5,766 nucleotides of DNA from Nitrososphaerales archaeon TH1177 (GTDB taxonomy: Archaea > Thermoproteota > Nitrososphaeria > Nitrososphaerales > Nitrososphaeraceae), in NCBI GenBank assembly GCA_014523515.1, contig JAATVJ010000023.1, positions 1 to 5,766 of the forward strand. Reading direction: 5' to 3'. The position numbers and the translations under genes were made by a program. The notes under the pieces are model-generated. The model searched no databases, was not told where the DNA came from, and saw only the letters and a list, made by a program, of their open reading frames with translations. Shown here piece by piece: positions 1-5,766 of this stretch (positions within the stretch are counted from its first letter, which is position 1; every line of letters begins with the position of its first letter).

Positions 1-588
1 CAATTTGCTATAAGCGGAAGTTTAGTCATGGCTTTAGTAGGATATGGTTTAGCATTAGGACAAGATATTACCTATTATAAAACAGAATATAAAATACAGG
101 ATATGTTTGTAGCATCTCCTGTATCGCCATTAACCTATATGACAGGTTTAGCGTTATCGGAGATTTTATTTGGATTACCAGCCCTTCTAATTTTGTTATT
201 TTTAGTTTTTTATATCGGCGTTACGTTAATTTACATTCCATTACTTATCTTTATAATATTAATAGTTTGGATCTCTACTTCTAGTATGGGTTTCTTTTTA
301 TCTTCCCATATGTTATATATGAGAAATGCAACCCAGATTATATCTTTTGTTAATATTTTTTTAGCTATTTTGCCGCCTGTATTTTATTCAATTTCTAAAC
401 TCCCTGAAATTCTTCAGTATGCTTCCTATATTGTACCTACAACTCATGCTTCCTTGATGATTCAATATGCGATGGGATTTGATACACCTCAAAATTGGTC
501 TTTATTGATTGGGATATCAGTACAGTTAGTATATGCTATGGCATTTCTGATCTTAGCAAAAGCTCATGCAATATGGCGAGAAACTTAA
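1..588 (+). CDS. ABC-2 type transporter permease, C-terminal part (5' truncated by window edge)
   Basis: The frame is open from base 1 with no stop upstream, so the gene begins outside the window; 195 residues are visible, ending at TAA 586-588. It is very hydrophobic, with about five or six likely membrane segments: one at the left edge, two long ones around residues 50-95, a helical pair around 105-130 and one near 165-185. A charged cytoplasmic stretch (QDITYYKTEYKIQDMF) precedes the segment ASPVSPLTYMTGLALSE, an arrangement typical of ABC-2 permeases of the DrrB/NodJ type, in which a short amphipathic region couples to the ATPase. Such permeases pair with a separate ATP-binding subunit to export drugs, lipids or polysaccharides; the ATPase is probably upstream of the window. 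The substrate cannot be told from this fragment. The internal ATG at 28 is unlikely to be the true start, because the residues before it continue the hydrophobic segment. The gene ends 21 bp before the 3' end of the convergent tRNA gene. The family is fairly sure, the substrate unknown. Confidence 0.85.
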   Translation, partial: QFAISGSLVMALVGYGLALGQDITYYKTEYKIQDMFVASPVSPLTYMTGLALSEILFGLPALLILLFLVFYIGVTLIYIPLLIFIILIVWISTSSMGFFLSSHMLYMRNATQIISFVNIFLAILPPVFYSISKLPEILQYASYIVPTTHASLMIQYAMGFDTPQNWSLLIGISVQLVYAMAFLILAKAHAIWRET

Positions 589-609
589 CTTTAGTCTTGA
601 TGAACTAAT

Positions 610-684
610 AGGTCATGGTGGGATTTGGACCCACGACCTAAGGTTTACAAAACCTTCGCTCTGGCCAGGCTGAGCTACATGACC
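610..684 (-). tRNA. tRNA-Thr (anticodon UGU)
   Basis: The reverse complement folds into a complete 75-nt cloverleaf. It has a 7-bp acceptor stem (GGTCATG/CATGACC), D-stem GCTC/GAGC with G18G19 in the loop, anticodon stem AAGGT/ACCTT with loop TTTGTAA (anticodon TGT, reading ACA codons), a 5-nt variable region AGGTC and T-stem GTGGG/CCCAC. The G15-C48 and G19-C56 tertiary pairs can form. The discriminator base is U, a state I recall for archaeal tRNA-Thr. CCA is not encoded (the next bases are ATT) and must be added after transcription. No intron is present. One oddity is that the T-loop reads TCCAAAT instead of the usual TTCAAAT, so position 55 (normally pseudouridine) is C, which also departs from the B-box consensus. 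The gene lies back to back with purS and is convergent with the permease. Confidence 0.95.
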
Positions 685-711
685 TTACACTTATCGACTT
701 TTTATTATCAC

Positions 712-720
712 TATAATTAA
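712..720 (-). promoter_or_regulatory. Candidate TATA box for tRNA-Thr
   Basis: On the minus strand this reads TTAATTATA and lies 28-36 bases upstream of the mature tRNA 5' end. That would place initiation at or a few bases before the tRNA, the usual geometry for archaeal tRNA genes. The surroundings are AT-rich, so chance matches are easy; position rather than sequence is the main support. Confidence 0.45.
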
Positions 721-740
721 TTCTTTGCCAATAACTAGAA

Positions 741-749
741 TATATTTAA
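741..749 (+). promoter_or_regulatory. Candidate TATA box for purS (leaderless)
   Basis: TATATTTAA begins 34 and ends 26 bases before the TTG start of purS. TFB/TBP-directed initiation normally occurs about 25-30 bp downstream of the box centre, so transcription would begin at or within a few bases of the TTG, giving a leaderless mRNA. No Shine-Dalgarno-like purine block lies between the box and the start, which agrees with this. A T-rich stretch (756-763) lies in the region to be melted. Confidence 0.55.
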
Positions 750-774
750 GTAACTATATTTTTAGAAATCAGTA

Positions 775-1056
775 TTGGTAAATCAAGAATTTAAAGTTAT
801 TGTTACAATAGAAAATAAACCTTTTATAAATGACCCTGAAGGAGAAACAATATATCAAGAGTTAATTTTAAAAAATAATTATAAAAATATTAAATCAGTT
901 AGAACTGCTAAGGTATTAAAATTGATTATAAGTGCAAAGAATTCAAAGGAAGCAGTATTGAACATAAGAAAAATGTGTGAAGATTTGCGAATATTTAATC
1001 CTCTTGTAAGCAATTGTGAAGTTAATGTAACTCATGACAAGGAGGATGCAAATTAA
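775..1056 (+). CDS. purS: Phosphoribosylformylglycinamidine synthase subunit PurS
   Basis: This 93-residue protein matches the small PurS family (usually about 80-90 residues). PurS is a dimerising structural subunit that joins the PurQ glutaminase to PurL in the PurSQL complex, which makes FGAM from FGAR, ATP and glutamine in the cytoplasm. Visible hallmarks are a beta strand (FKVIVTIENKP, residues 6-16), the family signature DPEGETI (20-26), a conserved basic segment SVRTAK, and the C-terminal helix and strand around CEDLRIFNPLVSNCEV. The start is TTG at 775. The in-frame stop at 763-765 leaves no ATG or GTG upstream, and the TTG sits at leaderless distance from a TATA box. The gene is separated from purQ by a minus-strand CBS-domain gene, whereas in many genomes purS, purQ and purL are contiguous. 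No terminator is evident in the 68-bp convergent gap that follows. Confidence 0.92.
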   Translation: MVNQEFKVIVTIENKPFINDPEGETIYQELILKNNYKNIKSVRTAKVLKLIISAKNSKEAVLNIRKMCEDLRIFNPLVSNCEVNVTHDKEDAN

Positions 1057-1124
1057 GTTATTAGAAAAGATAAGTATCCATAATTATAGATCAATTAATT
1101 ACAATATTAATAAATTCTAATTTA

Positions 1125-1541
1125 TTATGATGAATGATGTGAGACAGCTCTGTTTAAAAGTAAAATCGTGCGCAAATGTTTAGCTAAGTCAGTTACAGTA
1201 ATTATTCCAACTAATTTTCCATTATCGATAATAGGTAACCTTCTTATTCTGTTATTTACCATCCTTTGAACTGCAACATCGATTGAAGTATCAGGAGAAG
1301 CTGAAGTTCTTATCTTGGACATCATATCACCTACTTTTACACTAGATAATTTTAATTCTTTGAGGCAAACCTTTTTGATAAAATCTCTTTCTGTAATTAT
1401 TCCAATTGGTTGATCATCGGATAAAACAATTAATGAGCTAACTCCTTTTTCACTCATTAGTTGTGCGGCTTTTAACGCAGTATCTTTTTCAGAGATTGTG
1501 AGGAGTTCTTTGGTCATTATGTCTCTTACTAATTCATCCAT
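1125..1541 (-). CDS. Two-CBS-domain protein, possible adenine-nucleotide sensor
   Basis: This 138-residue protein consists almost entirely of a tandem CBS pair (Bateman module). CBS1 spans about residues 5-58 (VRDIMTKELLTISEKDTAL..., ending GIITERDFIKKV) and CBS2 about 70-123 (VGDMMSKIRTSASPDTSID..., then RIRRLPIID and GIITVTDLAKHL). Each domain carries the GIITxxD pattern (T50/D53 and T115/D118), which commonly contacts the ribose and phosphate of bound AMP, ADP, ATP or SAM. There is no fused enzyme, transporter or DNA-binding domain and no membrane segment, so it is likely a small soluble regulator acting by dimerisation or by binding a partner. The start is ATG at 1541 with no alternative upstream. 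The gene is convergent with purS and divergent from purQ across 134 bp. A regulatory role in purine synthesis is inferred only from position; stand-alone CBS pairs are abundant in archaea and mostly of unknown function. Confidence 0.9.
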   Translation of the reverse strand: MDELVRDIMTKELLTISEKDTALKAAQLMSEKGVSSLIVLSDDQPIGIITERDFIKKVCLKELKLSSVKVGDMMSKIRTSASPDTSIDVAVQRMVNNRIRRLPIIDNGKLVGIITVTDLAKHLRTILLLNRAVSHHSS

Positions 1542-1572
1542 GGCAATGAAATATACTATAAAAAGGAAAACC

Positions 1573-1580
1573 TTATAATT
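1573..1580 (-). promoter_or_regulatory. Candidate TATA box for the CBS-domain gene
   Basis: The minus strand reads AATTATAA, 32-39 bases upstream of the ATG at 1541. Initiation about 26-30 bp downstream would leave a leader of only about 5-9 nt. A second AT-rich element (minus strand TTTTTATAGTATAT, 1550-1563) lies too close to the ATG to serve as a TATA box for this start. This is an AT-rich region, so the assignment is tentative. Confidence 0.35.
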
Positions 1581-1646
1581 CTATCAATTAAATTAATAGG
1601 ACAATAATTTAAATTACCTTTTTATAGATCCAAAAATATTAATTCG

Positions 1647-1653
1647 TATAAAA
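1647..1653 (+). promoter_or_regulatory. Candidate TATA box for purQ (leaderless)
   Basis: TATAAAA lies 29 to 23 bases upstream of the purQ ATG, placing the expected transcription start at the ATG or a few bases from it. A T7 run (1658-1664) lies between the box and the start. No Shine-Dalgarno sequence is seen. This would be the main promoter for purQ and probably purL. Confidence 0.5.
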
Positions 1654-1675
1654 TCTCTTTTTTTACTATAGACAA

Positions 1676-2359
1676 ATGTTAACAATTGGGATCCCTATAT
1701 TTCCTGGAAGTAATTGTGACAGAGATGTCTATTATGTTTTAACCAATATCTACAAGGTAAAAGCAGATCTTATTTGGCATAAAAAAGACAATATAAAAAA
1801 TTATGACGCAATAATAATTCCTGGTGGATTCTCTTTTGGTGATAGGTTAAGAGCAGGAATTATAGCCGCTCATAGTCCGATAATTAAAGAAGTTAAAAGA
1901 CTAGGGAATCAAGGTGTACCTATATTAGGCATTTGTAATGGATTCCAAATCTTAGTAGAGTCAGATTTATTACCAGGTGCTTTAATCAAAAATAATTCTC
2001 TGAAATTTATTTGTAAATGGACAGATCTTCAAGTTAGAAATATTAATACTCCTTTTACATTATCGTTTCAAAAAAATGAAATCTTCAAAATTCCTATTGC
2101 TAATGGAGAGGGAAGGTACATCTTAAATGAAGAACAAATAAAGGAAATTAGAAAAAAAAATCAAATTGTTTTTAGTTATTATAATGATGATCCTCATGGG
2201 TCTATGGAATCTATTGCAGGAATTTGTAATGAATCAGGTAATATTGTAGGAATGATGCCACATCCTGAACGAACATGTCAAAGTGAATTAGAAACATTTG
2301 GATTAACAAGTAGAGCTATGAGAATTTTTGATTCCTTAGTGAATTTTCTAAAAAAATAA
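1676..2359 (+). CDS. purQ: Phosphoribosylformylglycinamidine synthase subunit PurQ (glutaminase)
   Basis: This 227-residue class I glutamine amidotransferase, of normal length for PurQ, hydrolyses glutamine and passes ammonia to PurL within the PurSQL complex. The N-terminus carries the PurQ signature IPIFPGSNCDRD (6-17), followed by IIPGGFSFGDRLRAG (47-61), close to the family PGGFSYGDYLRAG motif. The catalytic triad is intact: nucleophile Cys87 in GICNGFQIL, and His196 and Glu198 in MMPHPERT. IANGEGRY and the downstream YYNDDPHGS segment (in place of the usual Y.D..GNPNGS) are also recognisable. The ATG at 1676 puts the conserved IGIPIFPG strand directly at the N-terminus, as in other PurQ proteins, and lies at leaderless distance from a TATA box. 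The gene is divergent from the CBS-domain gene and is followed by purL after 33 bp, so the two are probably co-transcribed. An A9 run at 2152-2160 does not disturb the frame. Confidence 0.96.
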   Translation: MLTIGIPIFPGSNCDRDVYYVLTNIYKVKADLIWHKKDNIKNYDAIIIPGGFSFGDRLRAGIIAAHSPIIKEVKRLGNQGVPILGICNGFQILVESDLLPGALIKNNSLKFICKWTDLQVRNINTPFTLSFQKNEIFKIPIANGEGRYILNEEQIKEIRKKNQIVFSYYNDDPHGSMESIAGICNESGNIVGMMPHPERTCQSELETFGLTSRAMRIFDSLVNFLKK

Positions 2360-2392
2360 GCTCATAAAGAGTAAATCTATAATTTAGATCAT

Positions 2393-4621
2393 TTGGAAAT
2401 ATTAACTAAAGCAGAATTAAAGTATCTTACAAAAGAATTAAAACGTGAACCAAATCCTATAGAAAAGGAGATTGTTGGTGCACAGTGGTCAGAACATTGT
2501 TCATATAAATCCTCCAAAAAGTATATTAAACTGCTTCCAAGCAAAGGAGACCAAATCCTAGTTGGTCCTGGTTATGATGCGGGAGTAATCGATGTCGGAA
2601 ATGGCGAAGTAATTACCATACATATTGAAAGTCATAATCATCCATCTGCTGTCGAACCATATGGAGGAGCAGCCACAGGGGTCGGTGGTGTAATTCGTGA
2701 TATCATTTCTATGGGGACTATGCCTATTGCTTTACTAAATGCACTAAGATTTGGACCCATCAGTTCACCTCTTTTTTATAATAATATCAAATCTGCTATT
2801 GATGAAGATAATGAAATATATTCACATTCTAGATGGTTATTAAAAAATGTAGTCAGAGGAATAGCAGATTATGGAAATTGTATAGGAATTCCAACCATTG
2901 GCGGAGAAATAGAATTTGATGATTCTTTTGAGAATTATTGTTTGGTAGATGTTGCATCGATAGGATTTGGAAAAAAAGATAATCTAATACAAAATGTCGT
3001 TCGAGCAAATGATATTATCATATTAGCAGGAAGCCTCACAGGACGAGATGGAATACATGGTGCATCCTTTGCATCAAAAGAATTGGAAGAAGAAAACAGA
3101 TCTGCAGTGCAAATTCCAGATCCCTTCATGGAAAAGTTGTTGATTGATGTGACAAGAGAAGCTATTGAAAATGATGTATTAAAAGCGGTGAAAGACTTAG
3201 GAGGAGGAGGATTATCTTGTTGTCTTTCTGAAACTTCTGCTAATTTAGACAAAGGTTTTGACATCGATGTCTCTAAAGTTCCGGTAAAATATCATGATAT
3301 GAATCCTACAGAAATTATGATTTCCGAATCTCAAGAAAGAATGTTATACATTACAAGCAAGAATAAATTTGAAAAATTTTCAAAAATTCTCAAAAAATAT
3401 GAAGTTCCTTTTGCAATAATTGGCAAAGTTAAGAATCATAAAAACCTGATAATATACAAAGAAAAAAAAGCTATTGCAAATATGCCTTCACATTTGATAG
3501 CCTATGCTCCATTAATGAACCGAAAAAGTGTAAAGCCCAAATATATCGATGATTTGAGATTAAAGAAAATTTCGCTAAAGGTTCCAAATGATTTGAACAT
3601 AAGAGTTCTTAGTATGTTATCAAATCCAACTATTGCCTTCAAGAATTGGATTTTTCAACAATTTGATCAAGAGATAGGATTAAGGACCATTCTTAAGCCA
3701 GGTATTACTGATTCTGCAGTTTTGAAATTAAATACTAATAAATTTCTTTCAGCGAAGTTGGACGGAAATTCTAAATTATGTTATCTGGATCCATATCAAG
3801 GTGTCTTATCCTGTCTTTCAGAAGCCCGAGCAAATATAATATGCTCTGGTGGAATGCCTATAGGAATAGTTGATCATTTGCAATTTGGTAATCCTGAAAA
3901 TCCTGAAATCTTTTGGACATTTCAAAAAGGTATAAAAGCTATTATTGATTTTAGTAAATTCAATAAAATTCCCGTAGTAGGAGGCAAAGTTAGTTTTTAT
4001 AATGAAACCAAACACGGACCGATTAAACCTTCACCAGTTATAGGAATGATTGGATTAATAGAACACAAGAATCATATTTCAAAAGCGTTTCCTAATTATG
4101 ACGATTCCTTGTTTATTATAGGAAACACATTTAATGAGATGGGAGGATCGGAATATTATCAATATTTGAATGGAATTCTAGGCGGATCTGTTCATCAATT
4201 GGATTTACATACCGATTCTATAAATTCAAATCTAATATTAAAAGTAATTAAAAATGGATTAATTAGTTGTGCTCATGATTGTTCCAAGGGAGGCCTCTCT
4301 ATTGCATTGTTAGAAATGGCAATTGGTGGCAGTTGTGGAATAGAGATTAATTTAGATAAAGTTCCCAATAATTGTAAAAGATTAGATAATCTTTTATTTT
4401 CTGAAACTCCTTCTAGATTCATTATAGGAACAAAAGATGAAGATAAAATTGAAAAGATATTGTCTAGCTGTAAAAATTTAGAATATTCCAAAATTGGAAA
4501 AGTCGTAACCTCCTCAGACAGGATAATATTCCATCAAAATAATAAGAAAATTATCGATATTGAAGTAGAAATTGCAAAAAAATATTACGAAAATATTTCC
4601 AAAATAATGGAAAGTTATTGA
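2393..4621 (+). CDS. purL: Phosphoribosylformylglycinamidine synthase subunit PurL (small type)
   Basis: This 742-residue ATP-dependent synthetase of the AIRS/PurM-like superfamily is full length for small PurL (about 720-760). It phosphorylates FGAR with ATP and amidates it with ammonia from PurQ. Two PurM-like halves are visible. The first has WSEHCSYKSS (32-41; His35 corresponds to the proposed catalytic His of Thermotoga PurL), the ATP/Mg segment IESHNHPSAVEPYGGAATG (78-96), VIRDI (100-104), DLGGGGLSCCLSE (268-280) and PTEIMISESQERML (305-318). The second has a degenerate repeat: DPYQGVLSCLSEARANI (466-482), GGKVSFYNET (530-539), GGSEYYQ (584-590), HDCSKGGLSIALLEMA (628-643) and SETPSRF (670-676). 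TTG at 2393 is the only start codon after the in-frame stop at 2372-2374 and gives the expected N-terminus. No clear Shine-Dalgarno site precedes it. A weak TATA-like ATAAAG at 2364-2369 could give a separate leaderless message, but co-transcription with purQ is likelier. Lys532 stands where Asn is usual in small PurL. Confidence 0.97.
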   Translation: MEILTKAELKYLTKELKREPNPIEKEIVGAQWSEHCSYKSSKKYIKLLPSKGDQILVGPGYDAGVIDVGNGEVITIHIESHNHPSAVEPYGGAATGVGGVIRDIISMGTMPIALLNALRFGPISSPLFYNNIKSAIDEDNEIYSHSRWLLKNVVRGIADYGNCIGIPTIGGEIEFDDSFENYCLVDVASIGFGKKDNLIQNVVRANDIIILAGSLTGRDGIHGASFASKELEEENRSAVQIPDPFMEKLLIDVTREAIENDVLKAVKDLGGGGLSCCLSETSANLDKGFDIDVSKVPVKYHDMNPTEIMISESQERMLYITSKNKFEKFSKILKKYEVPFAIIGKVKNHKNLIIYKEKKAIANMPSHLIAYAPLMNRKSVKPKYIDDLRLKKISLKVPNDLNIRVLSMLSNPTIAFKNWIFQQFDQEIGLRTILKPGITDSAVLKLNTNKFLSAKLDGNSKLCYLDPYQGVLSCLSEARANIICSGGMPIGIVDHLQFGNPENPEIFWTFQKGIKAIIDFSKFNKIPVVGGKVSFYNETKHGPIKPSPVIGMIGLIEHKNHISKAFPNYDDSLFIIGNTFNEMGGSEYYQYLNGILGGSVHQLDLHTDSINSNLILKVIKNGLISCAHDCSKGGLSIALLEMAIGGSCGIEINLDKVPNNCKRLDNLLFSETPSRFIIGTKDEDKIEKILSSCKNLEYSKIGKVVTSSDRIIFHQNNKKIIDIEVEIAKKYYENISKIMESY

Positions 4622-4637
4622 ATTTAAGTAATGAATG

Positions 4638-4646
4638 TATATAAAG
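4638..4646 (+). promoter_or_regulatory. Candidate distal TATA box for purF
   Basis: TATATAAAG is one of the better matches to the archaeal TATA consensus in the window. It starts 17 bp after the purL stop. Initiation about 25 bp downstream (near 4667-4670) would give purF a leader of roughly 46-50 nt. That leader contains GGTG (4704-4707), 8 nt before the ATG, which could pair with the CCUCC-type 3' end of archaeal 16S rRNA. Confidence 0.4.
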
Positions 4647-4681
4647 AAAATAAATCATTTACTACTAGGACATAGGATTAA

Positions 4682-4691
4682 AATATTTTAA
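4682..4691 (+). promoter_or_regulatory. Candidate proximal TATA box for purF (leaderless)
   Basis: AATATTTTAA ends 25 bases before the purF ATG, the same geometry as the purS and purQ boxes, and would give a leaderless transcript. GGATTA (4675-4680) immediately upstream could act as the purine-containing TFB recognition element. It is a weaker TATA match than the distal element at 4638-4646; either or both may be used. Confidence 0.4.
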
Positions 4692-4715
4692 TTGAGTAAT
4701 AATGGTGTATTGTAA

Positions 4716-5766
4716 ATGGTTAGGGAGAATTGTGGTGTTGTTGGAGTTTTTTCTCTTGATCAACATAATATAATTCCAATTCTTATTGATTCCCTACGCG
4801 CTCTACAACACCGAGGACAAGAATCATGGGGTATAGCCGTTCCGAATAAAAAACCATTCAAACAATTAGGTTTGGTTTCTAGTTATGCGGATAGTTTTAA
4901 AACTATTATTAGAAAGTTCAAATCAAATGCTGCTATAGGTCATGTCAGATATTCTACTTTTGGCAAGAGTACAATAGAAAATGCTCAACCATTAAAAGTC
5001 AAAGATCTATGTATTGCACATAATGGAACAATTGCAAATGTCGAAGAATTAGCCAATATGGTCGGTGGATGTACCTTTACACCTCAAACCATGAGTGATA
5101 CGCTAATAGCAGCTAAAAGACTTGTAGAGCATCTTTCTAATTCAATGAATATAAAAGATTCAATTAAAATTCTCAAGCAAGAGATGATAGGCTCCTTTTG
5201 TTTTACCTTCTTGACTGATCAAGGATCGGTGTATGCAGCAAGAGATACAAAAGGCTTTAGACCATTAGTTTTAGGTTTTCACAAAGAAACAAATACCTAT
5301 ATTATTGCCTCAGAATCCTGTGCCTTTTCTGCAGTAGGGGCCTACTTAGTAAGAGATATAGAGCCAGGAGAATTAATCAAAATAAGTCCAAATGGTTTAG
5401 AGACTGAAAGATTTTCATCTGAAAACCCACACGCGCATTGTGCTTTTGAATATACTTATTTTGCGCATCCTGTGAGTATAATGGAAGGGGTCAATATTTA
5501 TGCAGCGAGAAAAAGAATGGGTGAATTTTTAGGTAAAATATTTCCAATTGATTCAGCTGACATAGTAATTCCAGTACCAGATTCGGCAAGACCTGCTGCA
5601 TTAGGTTATGCTCAGGAGACAGGCTTACCTTTTGACGAGGGGTTAGTTAAGGATAGACATATTAATAAAGGCACCTTGAGAAGTTTCATTGAACCTTATC
5701 AGTCAGATAGAATTGAAATAAATAAAGGAATTCTCCCTATTAAAGACATTATCAATCACAAAAACG
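4716..5766 (+). CDS. purF: Amidophosphoribosyltransferase PurF, N-terminal 350 residues (truncated by window edge)
   Basis: The frame stays open to the right edge. The first ATG follows directly on an in-frame TAA (4713-4715), fixing the start. PurF makes 5-phosphoribosylamine from PRPP and glutamine, the first committed step of purine synthesis. The N-terminal Ntn glutaminase domain (about 6-235) starts with CGVVGVF. Cys6 is the expected nucleophile after removal of a 5-residue propeptide (MVREN), and LRALQHRGQESWGI (28-40), HVRYSTFG (76-83, Arg78), HNG (102-104) and SDT (127-129) complete the active site. Cys242 in HCAFEYTYF lies where Bacillus-type enzymes have their first Fe-S cysteine, but that position is also Cys in some cluster-free enzymes; the other ligands would be past the edge. 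The phosphoribosyltransferase domain begins near 260, with IPVPDSARPAALGYA (285-299) and a PRPP-loop segment KDRHINKGTLRSFIEP (312-327) longer than the bacterial KNRY-GRTFI form. The gene lies 94 bp after purL. At least about 100 residues are missing at the C-terminus. Confidence 0.96.
   Translation, partial: MVRENCGVVGVFSLDQHNIIPILIDSLRALQHRGQESWGIAVPNKKPFKQLGLVSSYADSFKTIIRKFKSNAAIGHVRYSTFGKSTIENAQPLKVKDLCIAHNGTIANVEELANMVGGCTFTPQTMSDTLIAAKRLVEHLSNSMNIKDSIKILKQEMIGSFCFTFLTDQGSVYAARDTKGFRPLVLGFHKETNTYIIASESCAFSAVGAYLVRDIEPGELIKISPNGLETERFSSENPHAHCAFEYTYFAHPVSIMEGVNIYAARKRMGEFLGKIFPIDSADIVIPVPDSARPAALGYAQETGLPFDEGLVKDRHINKGTLRSFIEPYQSDRIEINKGILPIKDIINHKN

Noticed and set aside
589..774. Integration site or mobile-element remnant around the tRNA gene
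   Set aside because: tRNA genes are common integration targets, but there is no duplicated tRNA 3' end, integrase or inverted repeat in the window.
1057..1124. Terminator between the convergent purS and CBS-domain genes
   Set aside because: No run of five or more T on either strand and no convincing hairpin; termination there cannot be supported from sequence.
1658..1664. T7 run on the plus strand as an archaeal transcription terminator
   Set aside because: It lies between the purQ TATA box and the purQ ATG, downstream of no plus-strand gene end, and fits better as part of the promoter region.
2152..2160. A9 homopolymer in purQ, a possible frameshift or slippage site
   Set aside because: The frame before and after it is normal PurQ, reaching the catalytic His196/Glu198 and a natural stop, so there is no sign of a broken or recoded gene.
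2935..3264. Open reading frame antisense to purL
   Set aside because: It lies wholly inside the strongly conserved purL coding frame, shows no recognisable domain, and is explained as a shadow of purL codon use.
3818..4015. Short antisense open frame within purL
   Set aside because: No family resemblance and no promoter or start context of its own; purL is continuous and conserved across it.
4273..4491. Second short antisense open frame in the 3' part of purL
   Set aside because: Overlaps the conserved HDCSKGGLS and SETPSRF coding segments of purL; the composition reflects the reverse strand of that gene.
4647..4715. Riboswitch in the candidate purF leader
   Set aside because: The stretch is short and AT-rich with no recognisable purine or PRPP aptamer core and no stable long-range pairing.

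Overview
This AT-rich window reads as a chromosomal segment of an archaeon, most likely an ammonia-oxidising Nitrososphaerota (Thaumarchaeota) or a close relative. The grounds are TATA-box-like elements about 25-35 bp upstream of start codons with almost no room for a 5' leader, TTG starts, a tRNA gene without an encoded CCA, a stand-alone pair of CBS domains, and a small-type PurL working with separate PurS and PurQ. The genus cannot be fixed from the sequence alone.

Layout: (1) Positions 1-588 hold the C-terminal part of an ABC-2 type membrane permease, cut by the left edge. (2) Positions 610-684, minus strand, hold a tRNA-Thr (anticodon UGU) convergent with the permease. (3) Positions 775-1056 hold purS with a TTG start and its own TATA box. 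(4) Positions 1125-1541, minus strand, hold a two-CBS-domain protein, convergent with purS and divergent from purQ. (5) Positions 1676-2359 hold purQ, followed after 33 bp by purL (2393-4621, TTG start). (6) Positions 4716-5766 hold the first 350 codons of purF, which runs off the right edge.

PurS, PurQ and PurL together form phosphoribosylformylglycinamidine (FGAM) synthase, step 4 of de novo purine synthesis. PurQ releases ammonia from glutamine, PurL uses ATP and that ammonia to amidate FGAR, and PurS bridges the two. PurF catalyses the first committed step of the same pathway (PRPP + Gln to phosphoribosylamine). The window is therefore a purine-biosynthesis locus, interrupted by a minus-strand CBS-domain gene that could plausibly sense adenine nucleotides.

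No mobile element, CRISPR array, prophage or clearly new system is visible. The points most worth a second look are the C in place of the near-universal U at position 55 of the tRNA-Thr T-loop, the splitting of purS from purQL by the CBS gene, two candidate promoters in front of purF, and divergent segments in the PurF phosphoribosyltransferase domain.
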